Part shown: piece after piece, positions 9,110 through 18,020 of the stretch
Layout of the letters: every line of letters begins with the position of its first letter
How positions within the stretch are numbered: position 1 is the stretch's first letter
Notes under the pieces: model-generated
What the model saw: only the letters and a program-made list of their open reading frames with translations
Told to the model about the DNA's origin: nothing
The model's database searches: none
From: an uncultured Flavobacteriales bacterium
Lineage (GTDB): Bacteria; Bacteroidota; Bacteroidia; Flavobacteriales_G; Salibacteraceae
Assembly (NCBI GenBank): GCA_905479105.1
Contig: CAJQLE010000004.1
Location: forward strand, 248,001 to 312,000
Length of the DNA: 64,000 nt
Direction of reading: 5' to 3'
Position numbers and translations under genes: made by a program

Positions 9110-10840
9110 CTAGCCATTCATCGAAATAAGGAACTCCTCATTCGATTTAGTATGGGCCATTTGTTGCTTCAAGAACTCCATTGCTTCAACAGTATTCATG
9201 TCTGTTAAGTGCTTTCTTAGAATCCAGATGCGTTGAAGTGTTTCTTTGTCTACCAACAAGTCGTCTCTTCTTGTACTTGATGAAACTAAGTCGATAGCTG
9301 GGAATACTCTTCTGTTGCTCAGTTTTCTATCTAACTGAAGTTCCATGTTACCGGTTCCTTTGAATTCTTCAAAGATCACTTCGTCCATTTTAGATCCAGT
9401 CTCCGTAAGAGCAGTAGCAATAATTGTTAGTGAACCTCCATGCTCGATATTTCTTGCAGCTCCAAAGAATCGTTTTGGTTTGTGAAGCGCATTTGCATCT
9501 ACACCTCCCGTCAATACCTTGCCTGAAGCTGGTGAAACGGTGTTGTAAGCTCTGGCTAAACGAGTAATTGAGTCAAGTAGAATAACCACATCGTGACCGC
9601 ATTCTACCAATCTTTTCGCTTTCTCTAATACGATGTTTGAAACGCGCACGTGTCGATCAGCTGGTTCATCAAATGTTGATGCTATAACTTCAGCATTAAC
9701 ACTTCGCTCCATATCAGTAACTTCCTCAGGACGCTCGTCAATCAATAAGATCATCAAATACACCTCTGGGTGATTCAATGCTATTGCATTTGCCACTTCC
9801 TTTAAAATCTCTGTTTTACCAGTTTTAGGTTGTGCTACAATCAATCCACGTTGTCCTTTTCCAATAGGAGTGAAGAGGTCAATGATTCTCGATGACATGG
9901 TCTGCTTTCTATGACCAGTTAGTGTGAATCTTTCTTCTGGGAATAAAGGCTTTAAGTAATCAAAAGGAACTCTATCTCTTACTTGAGCTGGATCGAGTCC
10001 GTTGATTTTCTCGATACGAATGAGAGGGTAATATTTTTCACCTTCTTTCGGAGGTCTGATGGTTCCTTTAATGGTGTCACCAGTTCGTAATCCGAATAAC
10101 TTGATTTGCGATTGAGAAACATAAACATCATCAGGCGAAGACAAATAACTGTAGTCGGCTGAACGGAGAAAGCCGTAACCTTCTTTCATGATCTCTAAAC
10201 AACCTTCGGCACTTACAATTTCATCGAAATTATAACTGTATTCAAATCGTTCTTTCTTCGGTGGGCGAGGTGCTTGTTTTTCTTTTGAATCCCCTTCAGG
10301 ACGCTCTTGAGAATCGTCAGTGTTTTGATCACTTTTCTCGTTTGAAGAATTTCGGTTATCCTCGTTTCTAGGCTTATTATGTTCTCTTGGAGCTCTAGGT
10401 TGTTTTGAATCTTGAGATTCGTTTTTCTCCTTTGGCTCGTTGTGTTCTCTTTTGGCGTGAACCGGCTTTGGATGATTAGGTTTTGGGTGAGCTGGCTTCG
10501 GATGAACAGGTTTTGCAACAGCATCAGTTTTAGCTGCTGAATCAAATTCTTTTGGTTGAGGAGCAGGTGCTGCTTTTTCGGTCGAACTCGAACTATTCTC
10601 TTCTGGCAGCACTATTCTTTTGCGCTCGCGCTTTTGCTCTGGTTTATGCTCTGGTTTGTTCTCGACAGCTTTCGGAGTGTCTTTAGAAACCTCTTTAGAT
10701 GGCAATAATGCCTGATTATCTAAGATTTGATAAATCAAATCTTGTTTTTTTAGCTTTTCGTATTTGCTAACGTTAAGACCGCTGGCGATCTCTTTTAATT
10801 CTGATACGAGTTTTTCGTTCAGTTCAATTATATCGTACAT
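9110..10840 (-). CDS. rho: Transcription termination factor Rho with long disordered insert
   Basis: A 576-residue hexameric RNA helicase that ends transcription. The Rho N-terminal helical domain is at 1-45. A charged, low-complexity insert at ~50-198 includes repeats of HPKP (112-127). The RNA-binding cold-shock-like domain begins near 205 ([15 protein letters not shown]). The ATPase has Walker A QPKTGKTE (337-344), Walker B VVILLDS (418-424) and [13 protein letters not shown] around the Q/R loops. The insert makes it about 150 residues longer than E. coli Rho, as is common in Bacteroidota. It is monocistronic, with divergent and convergent neighbours. Confidence 0.97.
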   Translation of the reverse strand: MYDIIELNEKLVSELKEIASGLNVSKYEKLKKQDLIYQILDNQALLPSKEVSKDTPKAVENKPEHKPEQKRERKRIVLPEENSSSSTEKAAPAPQPKEFDSAAKTDAVAKPVHPKPAHPKPNHPKPVHAKREHNEPKEKNESQDSKQPRAPREHNKPRNEDNRNSSNEKSDQNTDDSQERPEGDSKEKQAPRPPKKERFEYSYNFDEIVSAEGCLEIMKEGYGFLRSADYSYLSSPDDVYVSQSQIKLFGLRTGDTIKGTIRPPKEGEKYYPLIRIEKINGLDPAQVRDRVPFDYLKPLFPEERFTLTGHRKQTMSSRIIDLFTPIGKGQRGLIVAQPKTGKTEILKEVANAIALNHPEVYLMILLIDERPEEVTDMERSVNAEVIASTFDEPADRHVRVSNIVLEKAKRLVECGHDVVILLDSITRLARAYNTVSPASGKVLTGGVDANALHKPKRFFGAARNIEHGGSLTIIATALTETGSKMDEVIFEEFKGTGNMELQLDRKLSNRRVFPAIDLVSSSTRRDDLLVDKETLQRIWILRKHLTDMNTVEAMEFLKQQMAHTKSNEEFLISMNG

Positions 10841-11032
10841 AAATGTAATTCTTGATCTTTAAATCAATCAATAAGTAAAATTTTGAGAACCCATTTCGAA
10901 GTCAAGACCTTGATTAAGAAATCGAATAGTGGGTGTAAATGGACAGTTGCGTAGAACCGCACTGCAATAATAGAATAGTTTTTAATATATGTAGCGATTG
11001 ATTTACAATTTTTGCAATCAATTTAATTACAC

Positions 11033-11485
11033 ATGATTCAAAGAATTCAATCATTATATCTCTTTCTGAGCTTACTCTTAGGCCTGATATCTCTATTTAT
11101 TCCATGGGCTACATATGAGCATGGAGAAGTCGCTTACGTTTTTGAGGCATTTCATTTCAATGCGGAATTGATCAATACAACGGCAACCAGTTTGTTGATT
11201 ATCCTTCTTTCAGCGTTGGTTGCTGTCGGCTTAATATCCTTTAAGAATAGAAAATTACAAATGAGATTGATTAAGACCGCGATGTTTTTGTCAATGATGC
11301 TTCTATTGGGTTTTGCCTTTGATCACTATCAAAACATTGAACGTTTGAAGGCCTTAGGTGAGGTAACGATGTCTTATGGCTTTCCCATCATCTTTCCAGT
11401 GGTTAATCTGATATTGCTCTGGCTTGCACATCGCGGAGTTAAAAAGGATGAAGATTTGATTCGGTCAGTAGACCGTTTGAGATGA
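11033..11485 (+). CDS. DUF4293 family membrane protein
   Basis: A 150-residue protein beginning MIQRIQSLYLFLS, the hallmark start of DUF4293, with four predicted membrane helices and a short charged tail. The family is found next to rho in many Bacteroidota; its function is unknown. Its 3' end overlaps the convergent phosphoesterase gene by 21 nt. A 7-bp inverted repeat, ATTGATT/AATCAAT (10,997-11,022), lies just upstream and may be regulatory. Confidence 0.82.
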   Translation: MIQRIQSLYLFLSLLLGLISLFIPWATYEHGEVAYVFEAFHFNAELINTTATSLLIILLSALVAVGLISFKNRKLQMRLIKTAMFLSMMLLLGFAFDHYQNIERLKALGEVTMSYGFPIIFPVVNLILLWLAHRGVKKDEDLIRSVDRLR

Positions 11486-11974
11486 TCTAGAACCCAGTTC
11501 TATGGCTTCCATATTCTGAATTTCCCCTTCTACAATATCAAAACGGCAAAGCGTTCGGATATGATGAAACCCGCTTCTTCCTGCCGCGCCAGGATTGAGG
11601 TAGAGCAGTTTATTGTCAGAATCAAACTTGATTTTAAGGATGTGTGAATGTCCACATATTAAAAGCCCTGGATTGTGCGCTTGAATAATTTCTTTCGTTT
11701 GAGTATTATACTTTCCAAATGATCCTGCAATGTGAATCATGGCGATTTTTAACCCTTGACGCTCTTCAATGATGCATTCAGGAGTTCTTTTTCTGACGTC
11801 AGTGCCATCAATGTTGCCATATACTGCATGCACGGGAGCCAGTAATTCTAATTCATCTAAAACGGAGGATTTACCAATATCTCCTGCATGCCATATTTCA
11901 TCACAATACTCTAAGTGGTGAGCAATGCGTTCATCCATATGGCCGTGTGTGTCACTTATCAGTCCTATCTTCAT
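11465..11974 (-). CDS. YfcE/MJ0936-type metallophosphoesterase
   Basis: A 169-residue calcineurin-like phosphoesterase. All family metal motifs are visible: SDTHGH (residues 7-12), HAGDIG, GNIDG, and CGHSH followed by LNPGAAG. Members cleave phosphodiesters in vitro, and the physiological substrate is usually unknown. There is no signal peptide, so it is cytosolic. It overlaps the convergent DUF4293 gene by 21 nt. Confidence 0.9.
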   Translation of the reverse strand: MKIGLISDTHGHMDERIAHHLEYCDEIWHAGDIGKSSVLDELELLAPVHAVYGNIDGTDVRKRTPECIIEERQGLKIAMIHIAGSFGKYNTQTKEIIQAHNPGLLICGHSHILKIKFDSDNKLLYLNPGAAGRSGFHHIRTLCRFDIVEGEIQNMEAIELGSRSSQTVY

Positions 11975-12063
11975 GTTTTACTTTTTCACATTCCACCTGT
12001 CGGCAACTATTCAATGCAACTATTATTTCCCCTAAAGGACGTCTTACATTTGGCCTTAACATT

Positions 12064-12774
12064 ATGAAATCTATCGTATCAATTACCAACTGCAATATTT
12101 ACATCGATAAACACTTGGTCTTATCAGATGTAAATTTCGATATCAACAAAGGCGAGTTCATTTACCTGATCGGGAAAACCGGAACAGGAAAAAGCAGCCT
12201 GCTTAAAACATTGTATGGTGAACTTCCTATGACCGATGGCGGTGGAAGAATAGGGGAGTTTGACCTCAGAAAGCTCAAAAGAAAGCAAGTTCCATTTTTA
12301 AGAAGAAATTTGGGGATTGTCTTTCAAGATTTTCAATTATTGACGGATAGGACTGTAGCCGAGAATCTAATCTTTGTGATGAAGGCCACTGGATGGAAAG
12401 ACAAGCAGTTGATGAAGGAGCGTATTGAGGAAGTGCTTGAAAAAGTGGAGCTTGGTACAAAAGGTTTCAAAATGCCATATGAATTGAGTGGAGGAGAGCA
12501 ACAGCGCGTGGCTATTGCGCGGGCTCTCATCAACGATCCAGACTTGATTTTGGCGGATGAGCCTACAGGAAATCTCGACCCCGAGACTTCAGATAATATA
12601 TTGAAGTTGCTATACGACATTAGTCAGTCGGGTAGGGCGATTCTAATGGCCACTCATGATTACACGCTCATGAGTAAATATGGCAATAGAACATTGCGTT
12701 GCGATGCAGGAAGGGTAATTGATTCATTGATTGAATCTTCTCCGCAAAAGCCACCATTACAAGAAACAGACTAA
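12064..12774 (+). CDS. ftsE: FtsE-like ABC transporter ATP-binding protein
   Basis: A 236-residue ABC ATPase. It has Walker [10 protein letters not shown], the Q-loop in VFQDFQLL, signature LSGGEQQR, Walker B LILADEPT and H-loop ATHD. The sequence around the signature matches FtsE, which with FtsX drives septal peptidoglycan hydrolysis. No ftsX is adjacent; in Bacteroidota it is often elsewhere. The frame extends upstream to 11,947, but that part is not FtsE-like and the ATG at 12,064 is preferred. The glycosyltransferase starts 2 nt after its stop. Confidence 0.8.
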   Translation: MKSIVSITNCNIYIDKHLVLSDVNFDINKGEFIYLIGKTGTGKSSLLKTLYGELPMTDGGGRIGEFDLRKLKRKQVPFLRRNLGIVFQDFQLLTDRTVAENLIFVMKATGWKDKQLMKERIEEVLEKVELGTKGFKMPYELSGGEQQRVAIARALINDPDLILADEPTGNLDPETSDNILKLLYDISQSGRAILMATHDYTLMSKYGNRTLRCDAGRVIDSLIESSPQKPPLQETD

Positions 12775-12776
12775 GC

Positions 12777-13667
12777 ATGCTGAGCATACTTATTCCTATT
12801 CATGAATTTGATGTAAGGGAGTTCGTTAAAGATTTGTCCTTATTGAGTGTAGCGCTTGATCAGCCCTGCGAAATCATTTGCTTGGATGATAAAAGCTCCG
12901 ATGAATATCGGGCGCTAAATTCGTCCATAGCAGCGTTGGAAAACGTTTCATACCAACAATCCGAAATTAATCTTGGCAGAAGTGCCGTGAGAAACGCCTT
13001 AGCAGATCTCGCGCAGTTTGATAACCTAATATTTTTAGACTGTGATGGTAAGGTTGTTCGTGAAGATTACTTAGAAAAGTATGCAGCCATAAGCGCATAC
13101 GATGTTGTGTACGGAGGTCGCATCTATCAAGAAGATCGTCCGGTAGCGGCTGAATTAAACTTTCATTGGTATTGCGGAATGGCCAGAGAAGAAATACCAG
13201 TTTCTATTAGAATTCAGGCGCCTTATAAGTCGTTTATGACCAATAACTTCATGGTGAAAAAGTCGGTGTATGAAGACATCAGAATGGACGAAAAGGTCAA
13301 AGGCTATGGTCATGAAGACACCTTGTTTGCGATGAATCTAAAGCGCAAAGGGTATAGCATCACTCATATCGACAATCCAATAGAACACATTGGTATTGAA
13401 GATGTGGATGTGTTTTTAGAAAAATCAGCCAATGCTGTTGCCAATCTCGCGCAGTTAATGACTCAAAAACAAGTAGATGAGAGTATCAAACTTGTTCGGT
13501 ACTACCGAAAGCTCGAGCGCATAGGTTTGGTTGCCTTAGCGTCTAAAGTCATCATGGCATTTGAGCGTCCGATAATGAGAAGCTTGAAAAGCGCTGCGCC
13601 CAATTTACTCTGGTTTGACCTTTGGAAACTGGCGTTGCTTAGCAAGGAAATGCAAAAGCTAGGCTAA
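12777..13667 (+). CDS. Glycosyltransferase family 2
   Basis: A 296-residue GT-A fold enzyme. It begins LSILIPIHEFD, has the acidic CLDDKSSDEY, the metal motif FLDCDGKV, and a later GYGHEDTLF segment in the ED(x)(L) position typical of family 2 catalytic bases. The donor and acceptor are unknown. It is 2 nt downstream of the FtsE-like gene, so the two are almost certainly cotranscribed, perhaps linking it to envelope assembly. It ends 3 nt from the convergent TPM gene. Confidence 0.87.
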   Translation: MLSILIPIHEFDVREFVKDLSLLSVALDQPCEIICLDDKSSDEYRALNSSIAALENVSYQQSEINLGRSAVRNALADLAQFDNLIFLDCDGKVVREDYLEKYAAISAYDVVYGGRIYQEDRPVAAELNFHWYCGMAREEIPVSIRIQAPYKSFMTNNFMVKKSVYEDIRMDEKVKGYGHEDTLFAMNLKRKGYSITHIDNPIEHIGIEDVDVFLEKSANAVANLAQLMTQKQVDESIKLVRYYRKLERIGLVALASKVIMAFERPIMRSLKSAAPNLLWFDLWKLALLSKEMQKLG

Positions 13668-13670
13668 GTA

Positions 13671-14441
13671 TTACCAACCTCCGCTGGCACCGCCTCCGCC
13701 AAATCCGCCTCCACCGAAGCCTCCAAAACCTCCGCCTCCGCCAAATCCGCCTCCACCGAAGCCGCCTGATCCGCCACCGAATCCACCTCCGATAAAAGGG
13801 CCGCCATAAAAGCGTCTTCCGCTATTGTCGTATCCAGTATAGCTTCTTTTTCTTCCGAAAATGCTGTACAGAATGAAGATTCCGATAAAAATCAGAATGC
13901 CGAACGGGAAGCCGCGTTTTTCCTCTTTAGGCTGCGCAGTGTATTCTCCAGCCAAGGCTTGCATCATAGCATTGGTGCCACTATTTAACCCCGCAAAGTA
14001 ATCTCCAGCTTTAAAAGCAGGTTTTATCTCGTTTTCAATGATGCGTTTAGATATCGCATCCGGAAGAGCACCTTCTGTGCCCAGACCTGTATGGATTCTG
14101 ATTTTCCGATCGTCTATTGAGATGAGTAACAATACGCCATTGTCATTCTCGCCACCGCCAATTCCCCACGACTCCGCTAGCCTTTGTGAGTAATCGAATA
14201 AATCATCTCCTTTGAGCGATTTGATAGTTACTACAGCGATTTGAGTAGAGGTTTCGCTATCATATTGAATGAGCTTTTGCTCGATCTCATTGGCTTGTGC
14301 TTTGCTCAAAACATTCGCGTAGTCATTTACTAATTGATTCGGCTTCTTCGGGATTTCAAGCGCAAACGAAGACAATGCCAATAGCAGAGCGCTGAATATA
14401 AGTGTGATGTATTTATTGATTTTCCCCATAACTGATATCAT
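13671..14441 (-). CDS. TPM domain membrane protein with glycine-rich tail (YgcG type)
   Basis: A 256-residue protein: signal peptide, TPM domain (~30-170, with NDYANVLSKAQ and WGIGGGENDNGVLLLIS), one membrane helix (FGILIFIGIFILYSIF), and a Gly/Phe-rich tail. TPM proteins are implicated in envelope stress, photosystem repair and phosphatase activity, but the bacterial role is unclear. An internal ATG at 14,429 is an alternative start. It overlaps the end of the second TPM gene, in the order lemA - TPM - TPM. The tail DNA contains a perfect 32-bp repeat. Confidence 0.87.
   Translation of the reverse strand: MISVMGKINKYITLIFSALLLALSSFALEIPKKPNQLVNDYANVLSKAQANEIEQKLIQYDSETSTQIAVVTIKSLKGDDLFDYSQRLAESWGIGGGENDNGVLLLISIDDRKIRIHTGLGTEGALPDAISKRIIENEIKPAFKAGDYFAGLNSGTNAMMQALAGEYTAQPKEEKRGFPFGILIFIGIFILYSIFGRKRSYTGYDNSGRRFYGGPFIGGGFGGGSGGFGGGGFGGGGGFGGFGGGGFGGGGASGGW
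13690..13763. repeat. 32-bp direct repeat encoding the Gly-rich tail
   Basis: Two exact 32-bp copies, at 13,690-13,721 and 13,732-13,763, sit within the Gly/Phe-rich coding region. They could allow slippage that changes tail length. Confidence 0.85.
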
Positions 14442-14856
14442 CGCTTAATTCATTTTCGTCATTTTTCTGATAAGGGAAGTATTTCTGAAGCTGAAGTCCA
14501 GCGTCATCAATACCTTCTACTATTCCATCTGCAATTCGCCCTTCTTTGAAATGACCAATCATGAGGTTTTTGGTCTGCTGCCAGAAGTTTTCAGGCACTT
14601 TTTCATTGATGCCTTTATCGCCAATGATGGCTAACTTCTTATCTTTCATAGCCACAAAAATCAGCACGCCATTGCGCTGTTCTGTAGCTGTCATTTTTAA
14701 CTTTTCGAAGATCTCTACAGCCTTCGTGTAGGCATCTGCTTTGCAGTGCTGCTCAATATGGATTTTTATTTCTCCGGATGTATTCTTCTCAGCGGCTTTA
14801 ATGGCCGTGACAATTTTATCTTCTTGATCCTTTGAAAATGGGGGCTTTTCAAACAT
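14413..14856 (-). CDS. TPM domain protein (soluble)
   Basis: A 147-residue TPM domain protein without a signal peptide. The domain is seen from FSKDQEDKIVTAIKAAEKNTSGEIKIH through RNGVLIFVAMKDKKLAIIGDKG. This short cytosolic form normally accompanies a LemA and a membrane TPM protein, as here. Its ATG overlaps the lemA stop by one base (TAATG), and its end overlaps the next gene, so the three are translationally coupled. Confidence 0.85.
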   Translation of the reverse strand: MFEKPPFSKDQEDKIVTAIKAAEKNTSGEIKIHIEQHCKADAYTKAVEIFEKLKMTATEQRNGVLIFVAMKDKKLAIIGDKGINEKVPENFWQQTKNLMIGHFKEGRIADGIVEGIDDAGLQLQKYFPYQKNDENELSDDISYGENQ

Positions 14857-15434
14857 TAAAATTCAACTTTTGGTGCGTTTTCTGTTCCGGCATCCGCCTC
14901 AAAATAGCCTTTCTTTTCAAAATCAAACCATCCTGCATAGATTACTCTTGGGAAGCTTCTGATGTAGCTGTTATAATCCTGAACTGAACCGTTGAACTTT
15001 TGTCTTGAAACAGAAATCCTATTCTCTGTGCCTTCTAGCTGAGCTTGAAGCTCTAAGAAGTTTTGATTGGCTTTCAAGTCAGGGTATCTTTCTACAGTTA
15101 CTAATAGTCTAGAAAGAGCACCACTCAACTGAGACTGTGCAGATTGAAATTTAGCGATGTTTTCAGGTGTGATTTCATCCGCGTTGATGTTCATGCTCGT
15201 AGCTCTTGATCTAGCTTCAATCACATCCGTCAATGTCTTTTGCTCAAAATCGGCATAACCTTTAACGGTGCTAACCAAATTAGGGATGAGGTCTGATCTT
15301 CTTTGATATTGCGTTTGAACGTCAGCCCAAGACTTACTTACTGTTTCGTCTCTGTCTACCATTCCGTTGTAACCACATGAAGATAGAAGTACTGTGATTA
15401 AACCTAAGTAAAAGGGGATTCTTAATGATTTCAT
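14856..15434 (-). CDS. lemA: LemA family lipoprotein
   Basis: A 192-residue LemA protein. From the ATG at 15,434 there is a lipoprotein signal peptide (MKSLRIPFYLGLITVLLSSC). The family core follows: SWADVQTQYQRRSDLIPNLV, then long helices, NRISVSRQKFN and NSYIRSFP. LemA proteins form helical bundles at membranes; the function is unknown but they are linked to TPM proteins. A longer frame from 15,497 lacks the signal and is rejected. Confidence 0.9.
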   Translation of the reverse strand: MKSLRIPFYLGLITVLLSSCGYNGMVDRDETVSKSWADVQTQYQRRSDLIPNLVSTVKGYADFEQKTLTDVIEARSRATSMNINADEITPENIAKFQSAQSQLSGALSRLLVTVERYPDLKANQNFLELQAQLEGTENRISVSRQKFNGSVQDYNSYIRSFPRVIYAGWFDFEKKGYFEADAGTENAPKVEF

Positions 15435-15509
15435 TGTGTTTTTGCTTTGTTTGAATTCATAAGAGTGAAAATCGTTCCAAACATAATTGGGCGACATTAT
15501 GGCATAAAA

Positions 15510-15536
15510 AAGCCGTCACATCAGATGTAACGGCTT
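15510..15536 (-). terminator. Rho-independent terminator of the frameshifted T9SS gene
   Basis: A 27-nt inverted repeat with arms AAGCCGTCACATC and GATGTAACGGCTT (one mismatch). On the minus strand it is followed by TTTTTTATG. It lies 28 nt after the stop at 15,564. Confidence 0.85.
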
Positions 15537-15563
15537 CGCGTAGCATGCAATTTGTCTTTATTT

Positions 15564-17890
15564 CTATTCTATAACAAGCTTTTGTGTTTGACTGCTCGTT
15601 GCGTCAGAAACTTCGATGAAGTAAATCCCTTTGTTTAAATGAGATAAATCCAATTGTGTTTCCTGCTGTTCAAGGTTTGATGCCAACACAAGTCTTCCGC
15701 TTACATCTAGAATTATCAACTTCTGACTTCCATCAGCCTGTTGCACGCTGATGTTGATGGACCCATCGGTTGGATTTGGGTAAACACGGAACTCATTGTT
15801 GTCGATGGGTTCTACTCCAACAAACAGTATTGGAATTTCTAATTCTGACTCATCATAACATCCGTTTTGATCTTTTTGGGTAACATATATGCTTCCAGAA
15901 GGACCTGCGCGCCACAGCACTTCTACTACATTGTTGACGTTTGATAGAATATCACCTCCTTCAACTGTCCATTCGTAATCAGATCCAGCGGCTTGCTGAA
16001 TTGAATAGACGTATGACGTCCATGCTTGAACAGAGCTTGTTTGCCCTTGTACTTCACCAACAACTGGGTCTTGATGAATCCTGTTTTCCACAATTTCTGC
16101 AGAAGCAACAGCAGATTGTGATTCGTTGTCAGTTACCGTCACAGAATATGTTCCTGCGCTGAGGTCTTCTTGCGAACCTTGCGTTGATCCATTGCTCCAA
16201 GCATATGAGTAGGGTGGATTACCGCTGGTTACAGATAGCTCTAATGATCCATTATCGCTGTTCAAGCACGTAACGTTTGTTGAAGCTAAATCAATGAACA
16301 GATCCTCTAAAATAGGTTCGGCATACAGTGTGTTGATGGCTGTATTGGTAATGATTGGAGCATTGTAGTCGAAATAAATGTAGGCGGTGTTTTCAATGGT
16401 AGTGCCTATCGGGAGGTTTTCGACCAAGTCTAGCTCTATGTCAATGTATCCTTTTGATTCCTCTTCATTGCTGAGGCTATCAGGCAAGTAGATATTTGTA
16501 AAATCAAACCTGATACGATTATCGCCTTGGTAGAGCATGCTGAATTTGGTAGGATGCGAAACTCCAAGTACCCTGAGCGATTTCAAATCGAAGTGATCGC
16601 TTATGGAGTCCGTAACATAGATGTTACGCGCTGACGCAGTGCCTGTATTTTGGAAGTTGATGCGGTAGCTAATGGTTTGAGTAGAAGTATCGATTTTGCC
16701 CAATGGACCGACACCAGATGGTAAATTGATCTTGTTATTGGGGTCGTACGAAACATTTACCTCTCGGCAATACGCACGACTGTTGTTTGCGTGTGCAATG
16801 TCGCTAATCGGGGGAGTGATGCTTGCATTGAAGCATGCTGAATCTCCTAATGAAGCCGAGGTATCGGTAATGGTGTGAAATTTAACAAATGGTAGGTAAC
16901 CGAAAGTGTTGTTCACAAAAGTTGCCCATGTCAAATACCAAGTAAGGGTATTTCCACTGATTACATCAGGGCTGGGCAGGCCAGGGTACATCGATAGATA
17001 AGAGACCAGCGTGTCCAAGGTTATTATCAACGTGTCAACAGTTCCTATAACTGGGTTGGGATTGCTGCATGAAGAAGAATAAGGATTTGCTCTTACCCAA
17101 CCGGTATCTCCGGGTAAAGCAACAAATGCATTAGAAAAAACAAAGTTGTCGAAAGTGTTTGCTGTGCATTCAACTCCAAAATCAAACGATTGATTAGATG
17201 TTGAATTAAAGGTGTAAAAACCTTGAGCAGGACATGTGGTTTGCATTCCTTGCCACCAGTTTGATGTGTAAATCTTTAAGTTGGTTAACCCAAGGGGCAC
17301 AGTGAGGCTGTACTGAGAATAAGAACCATAACCCCAAGAATATCCGTAAGCAATAATATTTCCAGAGTTGTCTTCTACGTATACAGTTCCTGACAGTGTA
17401 TCATCTGAGGCATCGAGATTGCAATTGGTGTTGAGGTCTTCGTAAATATATCCGGTAATGGTAACACAGGAATTATGAACGGTAACACTGTCTAATGGGC
17501 TTACTGTATCAGATATCATATTTGGAGCGAAGGCCATCAACACAGGGTAATAGGTGCCTGCACTGGCATAGGAATGAGAAAAGTAGTTGCTGAAATAGTT
17601 GGTGCCCGCCCCAGGCCAGCTCCATAATTCACTTAGTAAGGTATCGCTCATTCCATCACCCCAGTGCACTATAAGATTTATACTGTCTGTAGCTGGATTA
17701 TAATTTATTGCTTCTCCTGAGAAGGTGAGTCCTGCGATAGAAGGTGAGGTGCTGGGCAAGGTGAGTAATATACATATAGAGAGTCTGTATTAATTTCGAC
17801 TGACTGCTGCGCACTAAGCGATCCAGCAGTAAAAAACATTGCTATGATAAGTAGCAATTTGTAATTCAAGTTGAGTTTTAATGATTTCAT
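15564..17890 (-). pseudogene. T9SS-secreted multidomain protein, frameshifted near its N-terminus
   Basis: The ATG at 17,890 starts a clean signal peptide (MKSLKLNLNYKLLLIIAMFF) and mature sequence up to about 17,770. That frame stops at 17,705 while the rest of the protein is open in the -1 frame from about 17,759. Downstream: a PKD-like segment (HWGDGMSDT), a prealbumin/SdrD-like region (GYIYEDLNTNCNLDASDD), a DUF11-like repeat (YRINFQNTGTASARNIYVTDS), an SprB-like repeat (PPYSYAWSNGST) and a T9SS tail (FRVYPNPTDGSINIS). The shift could be a real mutation or a sequencing error. The long intact remainder favours recent damage or error. Confidence 0.75.
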
Positions 17891-18020
17891 AGTTGTAGCG
17901 TTTAATCCACTAACGAGATATAGAAACCGTTTGTTGGGTTGTCTGGAGAAAAAAAATAATGGCACGACAAAATTGCCAATCACACGCTAATCAGAAATCA
18001 TCAATTGGAAACAGAAGGAA

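Noticed and set aside
11947-12063. N-terminal extension of the FtsE-like gene
   Set aside because: The first 39 residues (MCHLSVLSSCFTF...) do not resemble FtsE and overlap the divergent phosphoesterase start.
13680-13770. Short repeats as a CRISPR-like or VNTR locus
   Set aside because: They encode a Gly/Phe-rich protein tail in frame; there are no spacers.
17705-17770. Programmed -1 ribosomal frameshift in the T9SS gene
   Set aside because: No X-XXY-YYZ slippery heptamer and no clear downstream stem; the local sequence is ACCTTGCCCAGC.
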